Shown piece by piece: positions 18,941 to 27,978 of a DNA stretch of 64,000 bases. A program made the translations under genes and the position numbers. The stretch is taken from the NCBI RefSeq assembly GCF_000336955.1, contig NZ_AOLI01000012.1, positions 136,358 to 200,357 on the forward strand, given 5' to 3'. The notes below the pieces were generated by a model. That model was not told where the DNA came from, did not search any database, and saw only the letters and a list, made by a program, of their open reading frames with translations. Numbering within the stretch: the first letter of the stretch is position 1; each line of letters begins with the position of its first letter. The stretch comes from Haloferax larsenii JCM 13917 (GTDB lineage: Archaea; Halobacteriota; Halobacteria; Halobacteriales; Haloferacaceae).

Positions 18941-19019
18941 GTCTCGAAGTCGGGACCCCGTGAACTAAAGCGGCGTGGAGGCGGCGAGTCACCGTCGCGT
19001 CCCCGGCGGGCGAGCCGTC

Positions 19020-21026
19020 TCAGAACACGTCGAGGTGGTCGTCGAGGAACACCCAACCGTCGAGGTTCTCTTCTACGACCGTCGAAATCGGTTTCCCGGT
19101 TCCGTGGCCCGTCTTCGAACGGGTCTTCAGGAGAATCGGGTCGTCGCCTTCCTGTGCGGCCTGCATGCGGGCGGTCATCTTCCGGGCGTGGAACGGGTCC
19201 ACGCGGGCGTCGCCCTCAGCGGTCGAAAAGAGTACAGCCGGATACTCGCGCGCCTCGACGTTGTGGTACGGTGAGTACTCTCGGATGTACTCGTAGGCCT
19301 CGGGGTCCTCGGGCGACCCGTACTCGGTGGTCCACGTCTCTCCGAGGAGCGAAGTGTGGAACCGAAGCATGTCGAGGAGCGGGACCTTGCAGATTGCCGC
19401 CGCAAACAGGTCCGGGCGTTGGGTGACCGCCGCTCCGACGAGGAGGCCGCCGTTGCTGCCGCCGAAACAGGCGAGTCGCTCCGGCGAAGTGTAGCCGTCC
19501 TCGACGAGGAACTCTGCTGCGGCGAAGAAGTCCTCGAAGACCCGCTGTTTGTGCTCGCGGCGACCCGCGTGGTGCCACGATTCACCGAACTCGCCACCGC
19601 CGCGGAGATTGGCGACGGCGAGCACGCCGCCCGATTCGAGGAACGGGATGAAGAACCGCTGGAAGAACGGTGTGAGACTGATTTCGAACCCACCGTACCC
19701 GTACAGGACTGTGGGGTTGTCGCCGTCGCGTTCGAGGTCCGAACGGCGAACGACGAACGCTGGAACTTCGGTCCCGTCAGCCGACCGGAACCACTCTTGG
19801 GTGACGGTCACGTCGATTTCGAGTTCGGTATCGGGACTGTCCACGACTGACGTCCCGTCTGCGCCGAAGTCGTACCGGCGGACCGACGACGGTTCGGTGA
19901 ACGACTCGTACGTGAAAAACAGGTCGTCCTCACCGCCAAACGATGCGACAGACCCGCGGCCCGGGACGGGAACTGCCTCGACTTCGGTCCCGTCGCGGTC
20001 GAAGACGACGAGTTCGTGAGCGGCGTCGCGGAGGTACTTCACGACGAGGTTGTCACCGATTACGTCGAGTTCCTTGGCGATGGCGTCGTCGCGCGCTTCG
20101 ACCAGCGTCTCGAACGACTCGCTCGGGTCCGAAGCGTCCAACGACGCGCGGGCCACGCGGTAATTCGACGCGTCGAGCGACGTATTCACGTAGAGGTCGC
20201 TCCCGTCGAGCGTCGGGTGGAAGATAGCGTCTTCGCCGACGACGAGTGGGTGGAGTTCGTCAGACCCGAGTTCGGCGTAGTAGAGGTCGGTTCGCTCCCA
20301 CCCGTCGCTCTCGCCGAGGACGACGTAGTCGCTGTCGGCGTCTGTCTCGACCAGTGGCCACACCTGCGCCGAGAAGTCGTCTGCGAGCGTCCAGTCGTCC
20401 GCCGGGTCGCTGCCGAGTTCGTGGAATCGGACCGCCTTGTCCAGTTGGCCGCCGTCGTCTATCGACCCCGTTGTCAGGTAGTAGAACCCGTCGTCCGTCC
20501 AACTGAAACCCCATGGCCCGGTCTGGCCGACGCCGGTGAGTTCTTCGAGCCGCTCGCCCGACTCGGTTTCGAGAATTCGAACGTCGTACTGCTCGTCACC
20601 ACCCTCGGCGACTCCGTAGGCGACGAGAGTACCGTCGGGGTTCGGAACGTACCAGTCGACAGAGACGCTCCCGTCGTCGCTCATCTCGTTGGGGTCGACG
20701 AGGACTCGCCTGTCGGCGGCTACATCCGGGCGAAACGTGAGGACCGGGTGGTCGGCGTCGGCGTCGCGGACACGCTGGAAGTAGCCGTTCGGACGAGGCG
20801 TGACAGCCATGTACGTCGTCGTCCGCGCCAGTTCCTCGAACCGTGGCTTGAGCGACTCGCGAACGTCCAGCGAGTGGAGGTACTCGTCGGCGTACTCGTT
20901 TTGCGCCGCCGTCCACGCGGCCACGTCGTCGTCGGACTCTTCTAACCACAGATACGGGTCATCGATGTCGTCGCCGTGGAGGGTGTATCCCGTCTCCCGC
21001 CGGTCGGTTTGCGGTGGGGAATCCAT
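19020..21026 (-). CDS. Prolyl oligopeptidase family serine peptidase (S9)
   Basis: This cleaves short peptides, usually after proline. From ATG 21026 it is 668 residues, near the family norm of about 700. The N-terminus carries the DDPYLWLEE signature, then a beta-propeller (about 70-400) and a C-terminal alpha/beta hydrolase. The nucleophile is S524 in GGSNGGLL. The acidic triad residue should lie in STAEGDARVDP, and the His is in KTGHGTGKP near residue 650. An in-frame upstream extension to 21119 reads through the promoter region and is rejected. There is no export signal, so it probably acts in the cytosol. Confidence 0.93.
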   Translation of the reverse strand: MDSPPQTDRRETGYTLHGDDIDDPYLWLEESDDDVAAWTAAQNEYADEYLHSLDVRESLKPRFEELARTTTYMAVTPRPNGYFQRVRDADADHPVLTFRPDVAADRRVLVDPNEMSDDGSVSVDWYVPNPDGTLVAYGVAEGGDEQYDVRILETESGERLEELTGVGQTGPWGFSWTDDGFYYLTTGSIDDGGQLDKAVRFHELGSDPADDWTLADDFSAQVWPLVETDADSDYVVLGESDGWERTDLYYAELGSDELHPLVVGEDAIFHPTLDGSDLYVNTSLDASNYRVARASLDASDPSESFETLVEARDDAIAKELDVIGDNLVVKYLRDAAHELVVFDRDGTEVEAVPVPGRGSVASFGGEDDLFFTYESFTEPSSVRRYDFGADGTSVVDSPDTELEIDVTVTQEWFRSADGTEVPAFVVRRSDLERDGDNPTVLYGYGGFEISLTPFFQRFFIPFLESGGVLAVANLRGGGEFGESWHHAGRREHKQRVFEDFFAAAEFLVEDGYTSPERLACFGGSNGGLLVGAAVTQRPDLFAAAICKVPLLDMLRFHTSLLGETWTTEYGSPEDPEAYEYIREYSPYHNVEAREYPAVLFSTAEGDARVDPFHARKMTARMQAAQEGDDPILLKTRSKTGHGTGKPISTVVEENLDGWVFLDDHLDVF

Positions 21027-21148
21027 GCGCGTAGGTGAGGACGATATGACATGAATGCCGGGGTTCCGGAAGTCGCTACGGCCGTATCGGGACGCGATGG
21101 ACATCGATTGTATGCACAACCATGATTAGAACTGCTTTTGAGAAGAGC

Positions 21149-21159
21149 AATCTTTACAC
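21149..21159 (+). promoter_or_regulatory. TATA element of purD
   Basis: TCTTTACAC is centred about 28 bases before ATG 21183, consistent with a leaderless transcript and with choosing 21183 over 21138. Confidence 0.5.
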
Positions 21160-21182
21160 TCCCGTGCGCAGGGTATGCGAGT

Positions 21183-22469
21183 ATGAGCGAGACCGTCCTG
21201 CTGGTCGGTGGCGGCGGCCGCGAGCACGCGATTGCCCGCGCGCTGGCCCCTGACTGCGACCTGTACGCCTGTGCGAGCAACCGAAACCCCGGTATCGCCG
21301 AATTGGCCGCGGAGTTCGAAACCATCTCCGAGACGGCCGCTGACGACATCGTCGCCTACGCCGAGTCCGTGGACGCGACGCTGGCAATCGTCGGCCCGGA
21401 AGCGGGACTCGCCGCGGGCGTCGCCGACGCGCTCGACGAGGCGGGTATCTACACCTTCGGCCCGCAGGCGGCCGAGGCCCGCATCGAGACGGACAAGGCG
21501 TTCCAGCGGCGGTTCATGCGCGACGAGGACATCCCGGGGAACCCGGACTTCGCCACCTTCGACGACATGGAGGCGGCCTGCGACTACATCGACGAGTACG
21601 ACGGCGACCTCGCGGTCAAGCCCGCGGGTCTGACCGGCGGCAAGGGCGTGAAAGTCATCGGCGACCAAGTGACGCCCGAGGAGGCCAAAGAGTACCTCCG
21701 CGACTCGGACTACGAGCGCGTCGTCCTCGAAGAGCGCCTCGTCGGCGAGGAGTTCACCATCCAAGCGTTCGTCGCCAACGGCGAGTTCCGCGTCACGCCC
21801 GCCGTGCAGGACCACAAGCGTGCCTACGAGGGCGACGAAGGCCCGAACACCGGCGGCATGGGCAGTTACACCGACGTGACGCCGTCGCTTCCGTTCATGG
21901 AAGAAGGCGACTACGAGGCCGCAGTCGAGGTCATCGAAGCCGTCGTCGACGCGCTGCCCGACTACAAGGGCATCCTCTACGGTCAGTTCATGCTGACGAC
22001 CGAGGGGCCGAAGGTCATCGAGTTCAACGCCCGCTTCGGCGACCCGGAGGCGATGAACACGCTGCCGGTTCTCGAAACGCCGTTCCTCGACGTGCTCGTC
22101 GCGGCACGCGAAGGCGAGTCGCTTCCGGAACTCGACTTCGCCGACCAGTCGACCGTCTGCAAATATGCGGTCCCCGAGGGCTACCCGACCGACCCGAAGG
22201 CGGGCGCGAAGATAGAAGTCGAGGTGGACGAAGACGCCGGTGCGCTCCTCTACTACGCGAGCGTCGACGCCCGCGACGACGGCCTGTACACGACGACCTC
22301 TCGGTCGTTCGCCGTCGTCGGCGTCGCGGACAGTATCTCCGGCGCGGAGGAACTCGCCGAGGACGCCCTCGCCGCCGCTGGCGACGGGTTCCACATCCGC
22401 CACGACATCGGGACCGAGACGCTCGTCCAGCAGCGCATCGACCACATGGCCGAACTTCGCGGCGAATAA
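21183..22469 (+). CDS. purD: Phosphoribosylamine-glycine ligase
   Basis: This ligates glycine to phosphoribosylamine in purine synthesis using ATP. The 428-residue length is normal. The N domain begins VLLVGGGGREHAIARAL. The ATP-grasp part shows KPAGLTGGKGVKV near residue 145, the GPNTGGMGSYT motif near 223, and the metal-binding EFNARFGDPEAM near 281. The start is fixed by a TATA-like element 27 bases upstream. It is transcribed away from the prolyl oligopeptidase gene and followed by an acyltransferase after about 100 bases. No other pur gene is nearby. Confidence 0.96.
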   Translation: MSETVLLVGGGGREHAIARALAPDCDLYACASNRNPGIAELAAEFETISETAADDIVAYAESVDATLAIVGPEAGLAAGVADALDEAGIYTFGPQAAEARIETDKAFQRRFMRDEDIPGNPDFATFDDMEAACDYIDEYDGDLAVKPAGLTGGKGVKVIGDQVTPEEAKEYLRDSDYERVVLEERLVGEEFTIQAFVANGEFRVTPAVQDHKRAYEGDEGPNTGGMGSYTDVTPSLPFMEEGDYEAAVEVIEAVVDALPDYKGILYGQFMLTTEGPKVIEFNARFGDPEAMNTLPVLETPFLDVLVAAREGESLPELDFADQSTVCKYAVPEGYPTDPKAGAKIEVEVDEDAGALLYYASVDARDDGLYTTTSRSFAVVGVADSISGAEELAEDALAAAGDGFHIRHDIGTETLVQQRIDHMAELRGE

Positions 22470-22566
22470 CAGTCCAGCGGGCTGCGGCGGGTGACATCCC
22501 AGCAGCCCCGTGATTTTTCCGACGCACGACGGTGCCACTTTTAGGACCGCCGCCGAATCGACTGGC

Positions 22567-23094
22567 GTGACCGACGACTCCACGCCTCGACACGACCGCA
22601 TCGAACATCACGCGACGCCGGGTCCATTGAACTCGCTTCAGTACTGGACCGACGCGAAACCCGTCTGGCGGGTGATGCTCAACTACGTGTTCGTCCTCGT
22701 CGCCCGCATCGCCCCGTCGCTTCGGATTCGAAACTGGGCGCTCCGGCAAATCGGCGTCACGGTCGGTACGGGCGTCTCGTGGGGGTTGGAGGCGACGCCG
22801 GACGTGTTCTGGCCGGAATTGGTGACGGTCAAGGACCACGCGATAATCGGCTACGACTCGGTCATCCTCTGTCACGAGTTCCTGCAAGACGAGTACCGAA
22901 CCGGTGAGGTCGTCGTCGGCGAACGGGCGATGATTGGCGCGAAAGCGACGATTCTCCCCGGTGTCGAAATCGGCGAAGGCGCGCAGGTGGCGGCGAACTC
23001 ACTCGTGACGCGCGACGTGCCGCCCGGGGCGACCGTGGCGGGCGTTCCGGCGCGACCGATGTCAGAAAAAGCGGACGAACCAAACGACGAGTAG
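22567..23094 (+). CDS. Left-handed beta-helix acyltransferase
   Basis: The 175-residue product has a polar N-terminal lead, a hydrophobic helix (about 36-50, VMLNYVFVLVARIAP) and C-terminal hexapeptide repeats. The repeats include VKDHAIIGYDSVILCHEF, VVGERAMIGAKATILPGV and EIGEGAQVAANSLV, ending in the typical DVPPGATVAGVPARPM loop. This is the fold of acetyl/acyl-CoA transferases of the CysE/maltose-acetyltransferase group. The hydrophobic helix suggests membrane contact and a lipid or cell-surface sugar acceptor. GTG 22567 is the chosen start; the GTG at 22510 is less likely. Confidence 0.87.
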   Translation: MTDDSTPRHDRIEHHATPGPLNSLQYWTDAKPVWRVMLNYVFVLVARIAPSLRIRNWALRQIGVTVGTGVSWGLEATPDVFWPELVTVKDHAIIGYDSVILCHEFLQDEYRTGEVVVGERAMIGAKATILPGVEIGEGAQVAANSLVTRDVPPGATVAGVPARPMSEKADEPNDE

Positions 23095-23108
23095 CCCGCA
23101 GGCAGTGG

Positions 23109-24140
23109 TCACTCGGTCGGGTCTTCGTCCGCAACTTCGAGGCGAAGACAGAAGACCGCGCCCTCGTCGTCGTTGTCCTCGACCCAGAGGTCGCCGTTGT
23201 ACGACGAGATGACGCTGTCGGCGAAAAAGAGGCTGATACCCGTGCCGTGGTGGAGTTGGTCGTACTCTTCGCGGCCGAAGATGAGGTCACGTTGGTCTTC
23301 GGGGACGCCCGGGCCGTTGTCGGCGACACGAACCACGACGTCGTCACCCTCGCGTTCGACGCCGACTTCGACAGTTGCAGTCTCCTTGTCGTTGTGTTCG
23401 ACGGCGTTTTCGAGGATACATTCGAGTGCTTCACCGAGCAAGTCGTCGCCGACGACAGAGAGCGTCGGAACCTCGCCGAACTCGAACTCCGCGTCAGGGA
23501 ACTCAATCATGGCATCGACGACCGCGTTTTGGAGGACCACGTCGAGTCGAATCGGTCTGTTCGACGAGCCGTGAGACCGTTCGAGCAGGTCTCGGAGGTT
23601 GCGGGCACGCTCCGATTTGTGGACGATATCGAGCACCCGGTCTTGGACCAGCCGGAGCTCTTTGAGTGCCTGTTCGTCTTCGACCCGGTCTTCGATTTGC
23701 TGTGTGTAGCCGTAGATGACGTTCAGTTCGTTACGCAGGTCGTGTCGCAAGAGGCGGTTGAGGACCTCGGAGGTGCTCTCGTACTGCTGTTGTTTCGTGT
23801 TGTCGAGAAAGAGCGCCAGAAACCCTCTGACCTCGTCGTCGACGACGATTGGAGTGGCGAACCCGTTTCCGTAGATGACGCGGTCGTCTCGTTTGCAGAC
23901 GACGAACTCACCGGACCACGTCTCGCCGGCGACGAGTTCCTCGACGATTTGGTGGTACGTCTCGGTGTCGCCGGCGATGACGCCGACCGACTCCCCGACG
24001 ATTTCGTCGTACTCGTAGCCGAGGAGGTCGAGTCCGGCAGCGTTGATATCCCGGAACGTGAAGTTCGTATCCGTAATCAGCATCGGAACGTCCGTGCTGT
24101 TGAAGACTTCGTGATACAGTCCCGGATTGTGGTCATCCAT
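23109..24140 (-). CDS. Soluble PAS-domain sensor histidine kinase
   Basis: From ATG 24140 the product is 343 residues. A PAS domain spans about 5-120 (VPMLITDTNFTFRDINAAGLDLLGY type). The dimerisation helix carries the phospho-acceptor H133 in LLRHDLRNELN. The ATPase domain shows ECILENAVEHND (N box), VADNGPGVP (G1) and HHGTGISLFF (G2). There are no membrane helices, so it senses an intracellular signal such as redox or a small molecule. No response regulator is adjacent, which is usual for haloarchaeal kinases. The last 30 bases converge on the acyltransferase stop. Confidence 0.92.
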   Translation of the reverse strand: MDDHNPGLYHEVFNSTDVPMLITDTNFTFRDINAAGLDLLGYEYDEIVGESVGVIAGDTETYHQIVEELVAGETWSGEFVVCKRDDRVIYGNGFATPIVVDDEVRGFLALFLDNTKQQQYESTSEVLNRLLRHDLRNELNVIYGYTQQIEDRVEDEQALKELRLVQDRVLDIVHKSERARNLRDLLERSHGSSNRPIRLDVVLQNAVVDAMIEFPDAEFEFGEVPTLSVVGDDLLGEALECILENAVEHNDKETATVEVGVEREGDDVVVRVADNGPGVPEDQRDLIFGREEYDQLHHGTGISLFFADSVISSYNGDLWVEDNDDEGAVFCLRLEVADEDPTE

Positions 24141-24209
24141 GCTGTTCCTGCGATACGATTGCTCCACCAGTACTTATTATCAGCGGTGGTTCAGATGGTG
24201 AAAATAGTG

Positions 24210-24917
24210 TCACACGTCTCTCAGGTCGAGGATGGCCTGATAGTACGTGGCGACGATATCGAGGGCCGAACCGACCTCCTGGTGGACGTCTCGGCGCGCC
24301 CACTCGTCGTGGCGTTCTGCGCCGGCGACGAAGTACTGTGCGAGCGTCTCGACGGTATCCGTGTCTGCTTTTGGAACCATGCACGCGAGTTTGATGCGGT
24401 GCGCACGACGAGCGGCAGCGCGCCATCCATCGCGTTTCTGTCCGTGCATCCGCCAAAATCGGACGTGAAGCGTGGCGTACTCGGGGTCGATACCCACCTC
24501 GTCACACGCCGCTTCGAGGAGTCGCTCGCAGTCTGCCCACCGAGCGTCGTCGTCGATACTGGTCTGGACCATCGCCTCCACGTCGGAGACGAAGACATCG
24601 TCGGGAACCTCGTGGGTAAAGCAGTGAGTGAACGCCTCCTGATTCTCGATTTCGTCCTGCACGAAGAGCGCACGCATGAATAGCTCACCTGCTCGCTCTG
24701 ACCTCGGCGATGGAACGTCCGGGAACTCGAAGCGGAACGCCTGAGACATGTGTGCTTCGGCGCTCTCGGCGGCCGCTCGCGCCGCGTCGAACTCGCAGTT
24801 CGTGAGGTGCGTCTCGCGGAGGTCCTGATGGTAAAACCCCAAAAGGAGGGCTTCAGCCGCGTCGAGAGCGCGGGTCGTTGGAGGCGACGCGTCGAGAGTT
24901 GGCAGTTTTGTCATCAT
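24210..24917 (-). CDS. Helical protein of unknown function
   Basis: The 235-residue product is predicted mostly helical and acidic. It contains a possible His/Cys pair (TNCEF, CFTHEVPDD near residues 39 and 99) and a C-terminal segment rich in aromatic and Ala residues (DIVATYYQAILDL). I recognise no family. ATG at 24917 or 24914 would both serve as start. The gene sits upstream of the PAS histidine kinase on the same strand with 69 bases between, so a shared role in signalling is possible but unproven. It is not a response regulator: no phospho-acceptor Asp context was seen. Confidence 0.7.
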   Translation of the reverse strand: MMTKLPTLDASPPTTRALDAAEALLLGFYHQDLRETHLTNCEFDAARAAAESAEAHMSQAFRFEFPDVPSPRSERAGELFMRALFVQDEIENQEAFTHCFTHEVPDDVFVSDVEAMVQTSIDDDARWADCERLLEAACDEVGIDPEYATLHVRFWRMHGQKRDGWRAAARRAHRIKLACMVPKADTDTVETLAQYFVAGAERHDEWARRDVHQEVGSALDIVATYYQAILDLRDV

Positions 24918-25030
24918 CGAATTCAGGGATTCCGATATGACTGAATCGGCGGTACCGCTCTAAACTGTTCTGGTGCTGAAATGAAACGACAACCCACCGA
25001 CGAAATCAGTCGAGAACCGCCGAGGGAGCG

Positions 25031-25843
25031 TTACCTGATGCGTCCGACGCCCGTGTCGAAGACGCGGGCGTTCGGCACGATGTACTCCTCGTCTTCGGAC
25101 TCGATGCGTGTGACGAAGACGTCGAACTCCTGGACGACGCCGCGAACGTCGCCGACGACGATTTCGTCGCCGATGGTGTAGGGCTGGGAAAACAGCAGAT
25201 ACGTCCCAGCCGCACCGGACCGAAGGAGGTCACGGAACGCGACAGCGCTGAGGACGATGAGACCCAGCAGATACCCACCGAGGAGGACGATGAGAGCGAG
25301 GGTCGCGACGCCGACCTGCGAGAGCGCAACGAGTGCGGCTAGGAAGAAGACGGTGTACTTCGCGAGCGACGGCAGGATGTTCACCTGTGGGAGTTTCACG
25401 CCGCGGAACCGCTCGGCTACGAGGAGTTCCACCTTGTCGCCGACGACGATGCCGACGATAAGGACGATGATGGCGATGAACAGTTGCGGGAGGATGGCGA
25501 TGACGAGGTTCCAAAACCTGTCTGCGTAGTTGACACCCGCAACCGAGAGTGCGGCGAAGATGGTGACGCCGAGGAGGAAGTACCGCGTCAGCCACGAGAG
25601 GATTTCGACGGTCGAGGTCTCGAAGTCGCGGGCGGTCCGTTCGAACGCCGTGCCCTCGATGGCGTCGGGAAGACCGACGCCGATCAGGAGTCGCTGGACG
25701 GCTGTCCCGGCCGCATAGGCCAAGATGAGTCCGACGAAGAGGACAGCCACCACCCCGATGAACCGCAGGCCGACCAACTCGACGATTCGTGTGACGATGG
25801 TATCGACCGGTTGGAGTGGGAGGGGCGCGACAAACCCCGTCAT
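25031..25843 (-). CDS. MscS-like mechanosensitive channel protein
   Basis: The 270-residue product has four hydrophobic segments at about 27-47, 83-103, 117-140 and 166-207. The last runs into a pore-type helix, GGYLLGLIVLSAVAFRDLLRS, and a beta domain, YTIGDEIVVGDVRGVVQEFD...RIESEDEEYIVPNARVFDTG. This is the MscS core. The large C-terminal cytoplasmic domain of E. coli MscS is missing: the chain stops just after NARVF. Its start is one base after the stop of dacZ, so the two genes are translationally coupled, linking a c-di-AMP synthase with an osmotic safety-valve-type channel. Confidence 0.88.
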   Translation of the reverse strand: MTGFVAPLPLQPVDTIVTRIVELVGLRFIGVVAVLFVGLILAYAAGTAVQRLLIGVGLPDAIEGTAFERTARDFETSTVEILSWLTRYFLLGVTIFAALSVAGVNYADRFWNLVIAILPQLFIAIIVLIVGIVVGDKVELLVAERFRGVKLPQVNILPSLAKYTVFFLAALVALSQVGVATLALIVLLGGYLLGLIVLSAVAFRDLLRSGAAGTYLLFSQPYTIGDEIVVGDVRGVVQEFDVFVTRIESEDEEYIVPNARVFDTGVGRIR

Positions 25844-25844
25844 T

Positions 25845-26654
25845 TCAGTAATCCTCCGGGTCGATTTCGAGAATCATCTTGCCACCCTTGAACGCGCGAA
25901 CCAGCCCGTCAGACTCCGAGAGGACGATTGCAGTCGCGTTCGTGTCGCGGGTGATTGCGCCGCCGGCCATGTGGCGCGCGCCGAGGCCTTTCGGGATGTC
26001 CACGCCCTCGGCGGAGGGTTCGAGATAGCGGTAGGCGGAGACGATTTTCCCCGAGTCGGAGATGACGAACGCGCCGTCGAGGCGCGAGAACTCCTTGAGC
26101 ATGACGTTCACGATGGGGTCGCCGACGTAGACGTGAGACTTCTCGAAGGGGTTGTACGAAAGCGGCCGGGACTTGTTCATCACGTTCCCGGCGTCGCCGA
26201 CGATGAACAGCGCGCCGACGGGTTCGCCCTTCTGTCCCTTCTTTCCGAGTTCGATAGCGACTTCGAACACGTCGCGGATGACGCCGGGGTCCGCGCGGGA
26301 GTTGGCGAACAGGTCGTAGATGCCCGAGCGCATGTTCTCTTCGACGCGAACGCGGACCACCGAGTCGGGGTCGCCGCCGAAGATGCCGACGTTGCACGCG
26401 ATGTCGTCGCCCGCCTCGACGATGTTCTGTTCCATCGCACCCTCGACCCCGAACCGGATGCGGTCTTTCACATTTTGGAATTGGAGCGGGAGTTCGACGA
26501 ACGGCTCGGCCTCGACTGTATTCTCCGGGGCGATAACGACCGTCGGGACATCGAGGTCGGCGAACCGCTCGTAATGCGAGTGGCTCGGCGTGAAGAGAAA
26601 CAGCCCGTCGACGTCCGACACGAGGTCGTCCAATATTTCGGATAGCGCCACCAT
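25845..26654 (-). CDS. dacZ: Diadenylate cyclase (c-di-AMP synthase)
   Basis: This condenses two ATP into cyclic di-AMP. The 269-residue product ends with a DAC domain (about 140-260) showing the catalytic LDGAFVISD (D193-G194-A195) and GARHMAGG (R227-H228-M229) motifs. The N-terminal about 130 residues are the archaeal DacZ-specific region. An upstream open frame continues to 27071 but overlaps the globin gene and is not coding. ATG 26654 has a TTTTTCTC TATA-like element about 27 bases upstream. DacZ of Haloferax volcanii is an established c-di-AMP synthase. The next gene is an MscS-like channel. Confidence 0.95.
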   Translation of the reverse strand: MVALSEILDDLVSDVDGLFLFTPSHSHYERFADLDVPTVVIAPENTVEAEPFVELPLQFQNVKDRIRFGVEGAMEQNIVEAGDDIACNVGIFGGDPDSVVRVRVEENMRSGIYDLFANSRADPGVIRDVFEVAIELGKKGQKGEPVGALFIVGDAGNVMNKSRPLSYNPFEKSHVYVGDPIVNVMLKEFSRLDGAFVISDSGKIVSAYRYLEPSAEGVDIPKGLGARHMAGGAITRDTNATAIVLSESDGLVRAFKGGKMILEIDPEDY

Positions 26655-26674
26655 TGGTGGAGACACACGCCGGG

Positions 26675-26686
26675 TGAGAAAAAGGG
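26675..26686 (-). promoter_or_regulatory. TATA element of dacZ-mscS
   Basis: CCTTTTTCTC (minus strand) is centred about 26 bases upstream of ATG 26654. Confidence 0.4.
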
Positions 26687-26730
26687 TTGTGTCGTGTCTG
26701 ACGCTTGTCGTGCGTCCGACCGACGCTATT

Positions 26731-27093
26731 TCACTGATTGAGAATTGGGGCGCGAAGTGCTTCGACTTCGTCGAGAATCGCCGCCCGGTTCGACTCGGAG
26801 ACACCGTTGTCTCGGAGGGCCACTTCGAGGTGGTTGGCGATGGCGTCGAAATCGTCGCCTGTGAGACCGAGGTGCGCGTGTGCGTCGCGCATGTCTTCGC
26901 CGTCGTACTCGACCGGCCCACCGGCCACGGCACTGATGAACTGCACCTGATGAGCGTGTTGCTTCGCCATATCCGTGTCGTCGAAGTAGTGGGCGACCGA
27001 CTCGTCGGCAAGCACGCGGTCGTAGAAGTCCGAGACGACTGCGTCGACGGCCTCGTGGCCACCGATTTCACTGTAGAGGGACTGGTCTTGCAT
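26731..27093 (-). CDS. Truncated haemoglobin (group I/II-type)
   Basis: The 120-residue product begins MQDQSLYSEIGGHEAVDAVV, the usual A-helix opening of truncated globins. FYDRVLADESVAHYFDDTDM gives the B-helix Tyr and the CD corner. The proximal His lies in DAHAHLGLTGDDFDAI near residue 75-77. Such proteins bind O2 or NO and may protect against nitrosative stress. The start is at ATG 27093; an in-frame ATG-like extension to 27117 is less typical. It stands alone, upstream of dacZ on the same strand by 76 bases, with its own spacer. Confidence 0.92.
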   Translation of the reverse strand: MQDQSLYSEIGGHEAVDAVVSDFYDRVLADESVAHYFDDTDMAKQHAHQVQFISAVAGGPVEYDGEDMRDAHAHLGLTGDDFDAIANHLEVALRDNGVSESNRAAILDEVEALRAPILNQ

Positions 27094-27265
27094 CCATCGG
27101 TGAGTTGTCCATCGCACCAGTAAGTTTGACTCCGAACAAATTCGGGGTAGTTTTGAGTGATGACAAAGTCGGGTATTTAAATGGTTATTGGTACCACACC
27201 ACGTATTTGACTGTGAGTTTCGGAATTCCAGTTCGGGTGTGTACCCGTCGCTGTGGCGTCAGTGC

Positions 27266-27592
27266 TCAGTCCCGGTCGTCGTCACGGCCGGGGAGTCGGC
27301 GGACTGCTTTCTCCCATCTGTCTTTCGCTGCCTGTCCGGGGTCCGCAAACGGGTCGTAGGTAATATCCTCCGCAGTACCGAGGTGGCTACCTCCATCGCG
27401 TCCGGTCGCCAATCGCCACAGTCCAAGCACCACCGCAAGGGCGACGACGCCGAAGAGGAGTCCTAACACGACGGTGGCCGAACTATCGAGCGGGAACACG
27501 ACGAAGACGAGGACCAGCAGAATCGCGACCAGTTGGAACGCGTACAGCACGAGACTGAGTGACGTGCCCGAAATTTCGAACGTCTGGCCCAT
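27266..27592 (-). CDS. Small two-segment membrane protein with polar C-terminal tail
   Basis: The 108-residue product has hydrophobic segments at about 12-34 and 39-61. A hydrophilic tail follows, containing TYDPFADPGQAAKDRWEKAVRRLPG. The tail is basic and amphipathic near its end, unlike the acidic average of haloarchaeal proteins, and may lie along the membrane or bind nucleic acid. I recognise no family. It lies between the globin gene and the tRNA-Leu region, all on the minus strand. No RNA or repeat structure overlaps it. Confidence 0.65.
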   Translation of the reverse strand: MGQTFEISGTSLSLVLYAFQLVAILLVLVFVVFPLDSSATVVLGLLFGVVALAVVLGLWRLATGRDGGSHLGTAEDITYDPFADPGQAAKDRWEKAVRRLPGRDDDRD

Positions 27593-27978
27593 CGTTGGTT
27601 TCAGTCGATGGACTACAGACGAATGTGTTTTGGCACCATCGGTCGCCGAGTGTCGTCGACTTCGGTCTGATAACGAGGAACGAAGCGGGAAGCTATCGTC
27701 CCTATGTCGAAGTTCTCCCGCTTCACGAAAAGCGGTGTTCGCATAGCTAAAAGGCCTGTTGGCAGATGAGGGGTGGCTTCGAACGTGTGGAGGCGAGTGA
27801 CTGGTTGGGGGGTGGCGGGCGTTGTCGTCGGCGCTTCCGTGAATAGCGAGGTACGGGACAGGGTTCGAACCGGACCGAGACTCGCGTTGCTCGTCTCGTA
27901 GGGTTCGAATCCTGTGTTGCGATTTTCGTCCTCGCTGTCGCTCACGGCGTCGCCGTTCGCGGATGCTCGGACAGAAAA
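27593..27978. other. Non-coding region downstream of tRNA-Leu with tRNA-like fragments
   Basis: No gene is supported here. The stretch holds an exact 18-base copy of the 3' part of tRNA-Leu (27854-27871), another T-arm-like GGGTTCGAATCC at 27901-27912, and a short inverted repeat CGAGAC/GTCTCG at 27876-27898. The open frames seen in it are antisense translations of the tRNA and its fragments. Confidence 0.7.
27854..27871 (-). repeat. Duplicate of tRNA-Leu 3' end
   Basis: CGGGACAGGGTTCGAACC here is identical to 27983-28000 inside tRNA-Leu, 129 bases away on the 3' side of the tRNA. Duplicated tRNA 3' ends usually mark integration by tyrosine recombinases; no integrase is present between the copies. 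Confidence 0.75.

Noticed and set aside
17393-19426. 677-codon plus-strand frame opposite the DUF255 gene
   Set aside because: It is the antisense shadow of a clearly coding minus-strand gene with intact domain motifs.
25845-27071. Extension of dacZ to a 408-codon frame
   Set aside because: The added part overlaps the globin gene in another frame. The DacZ-specific start is ATG 26654, with a TATA element in place.
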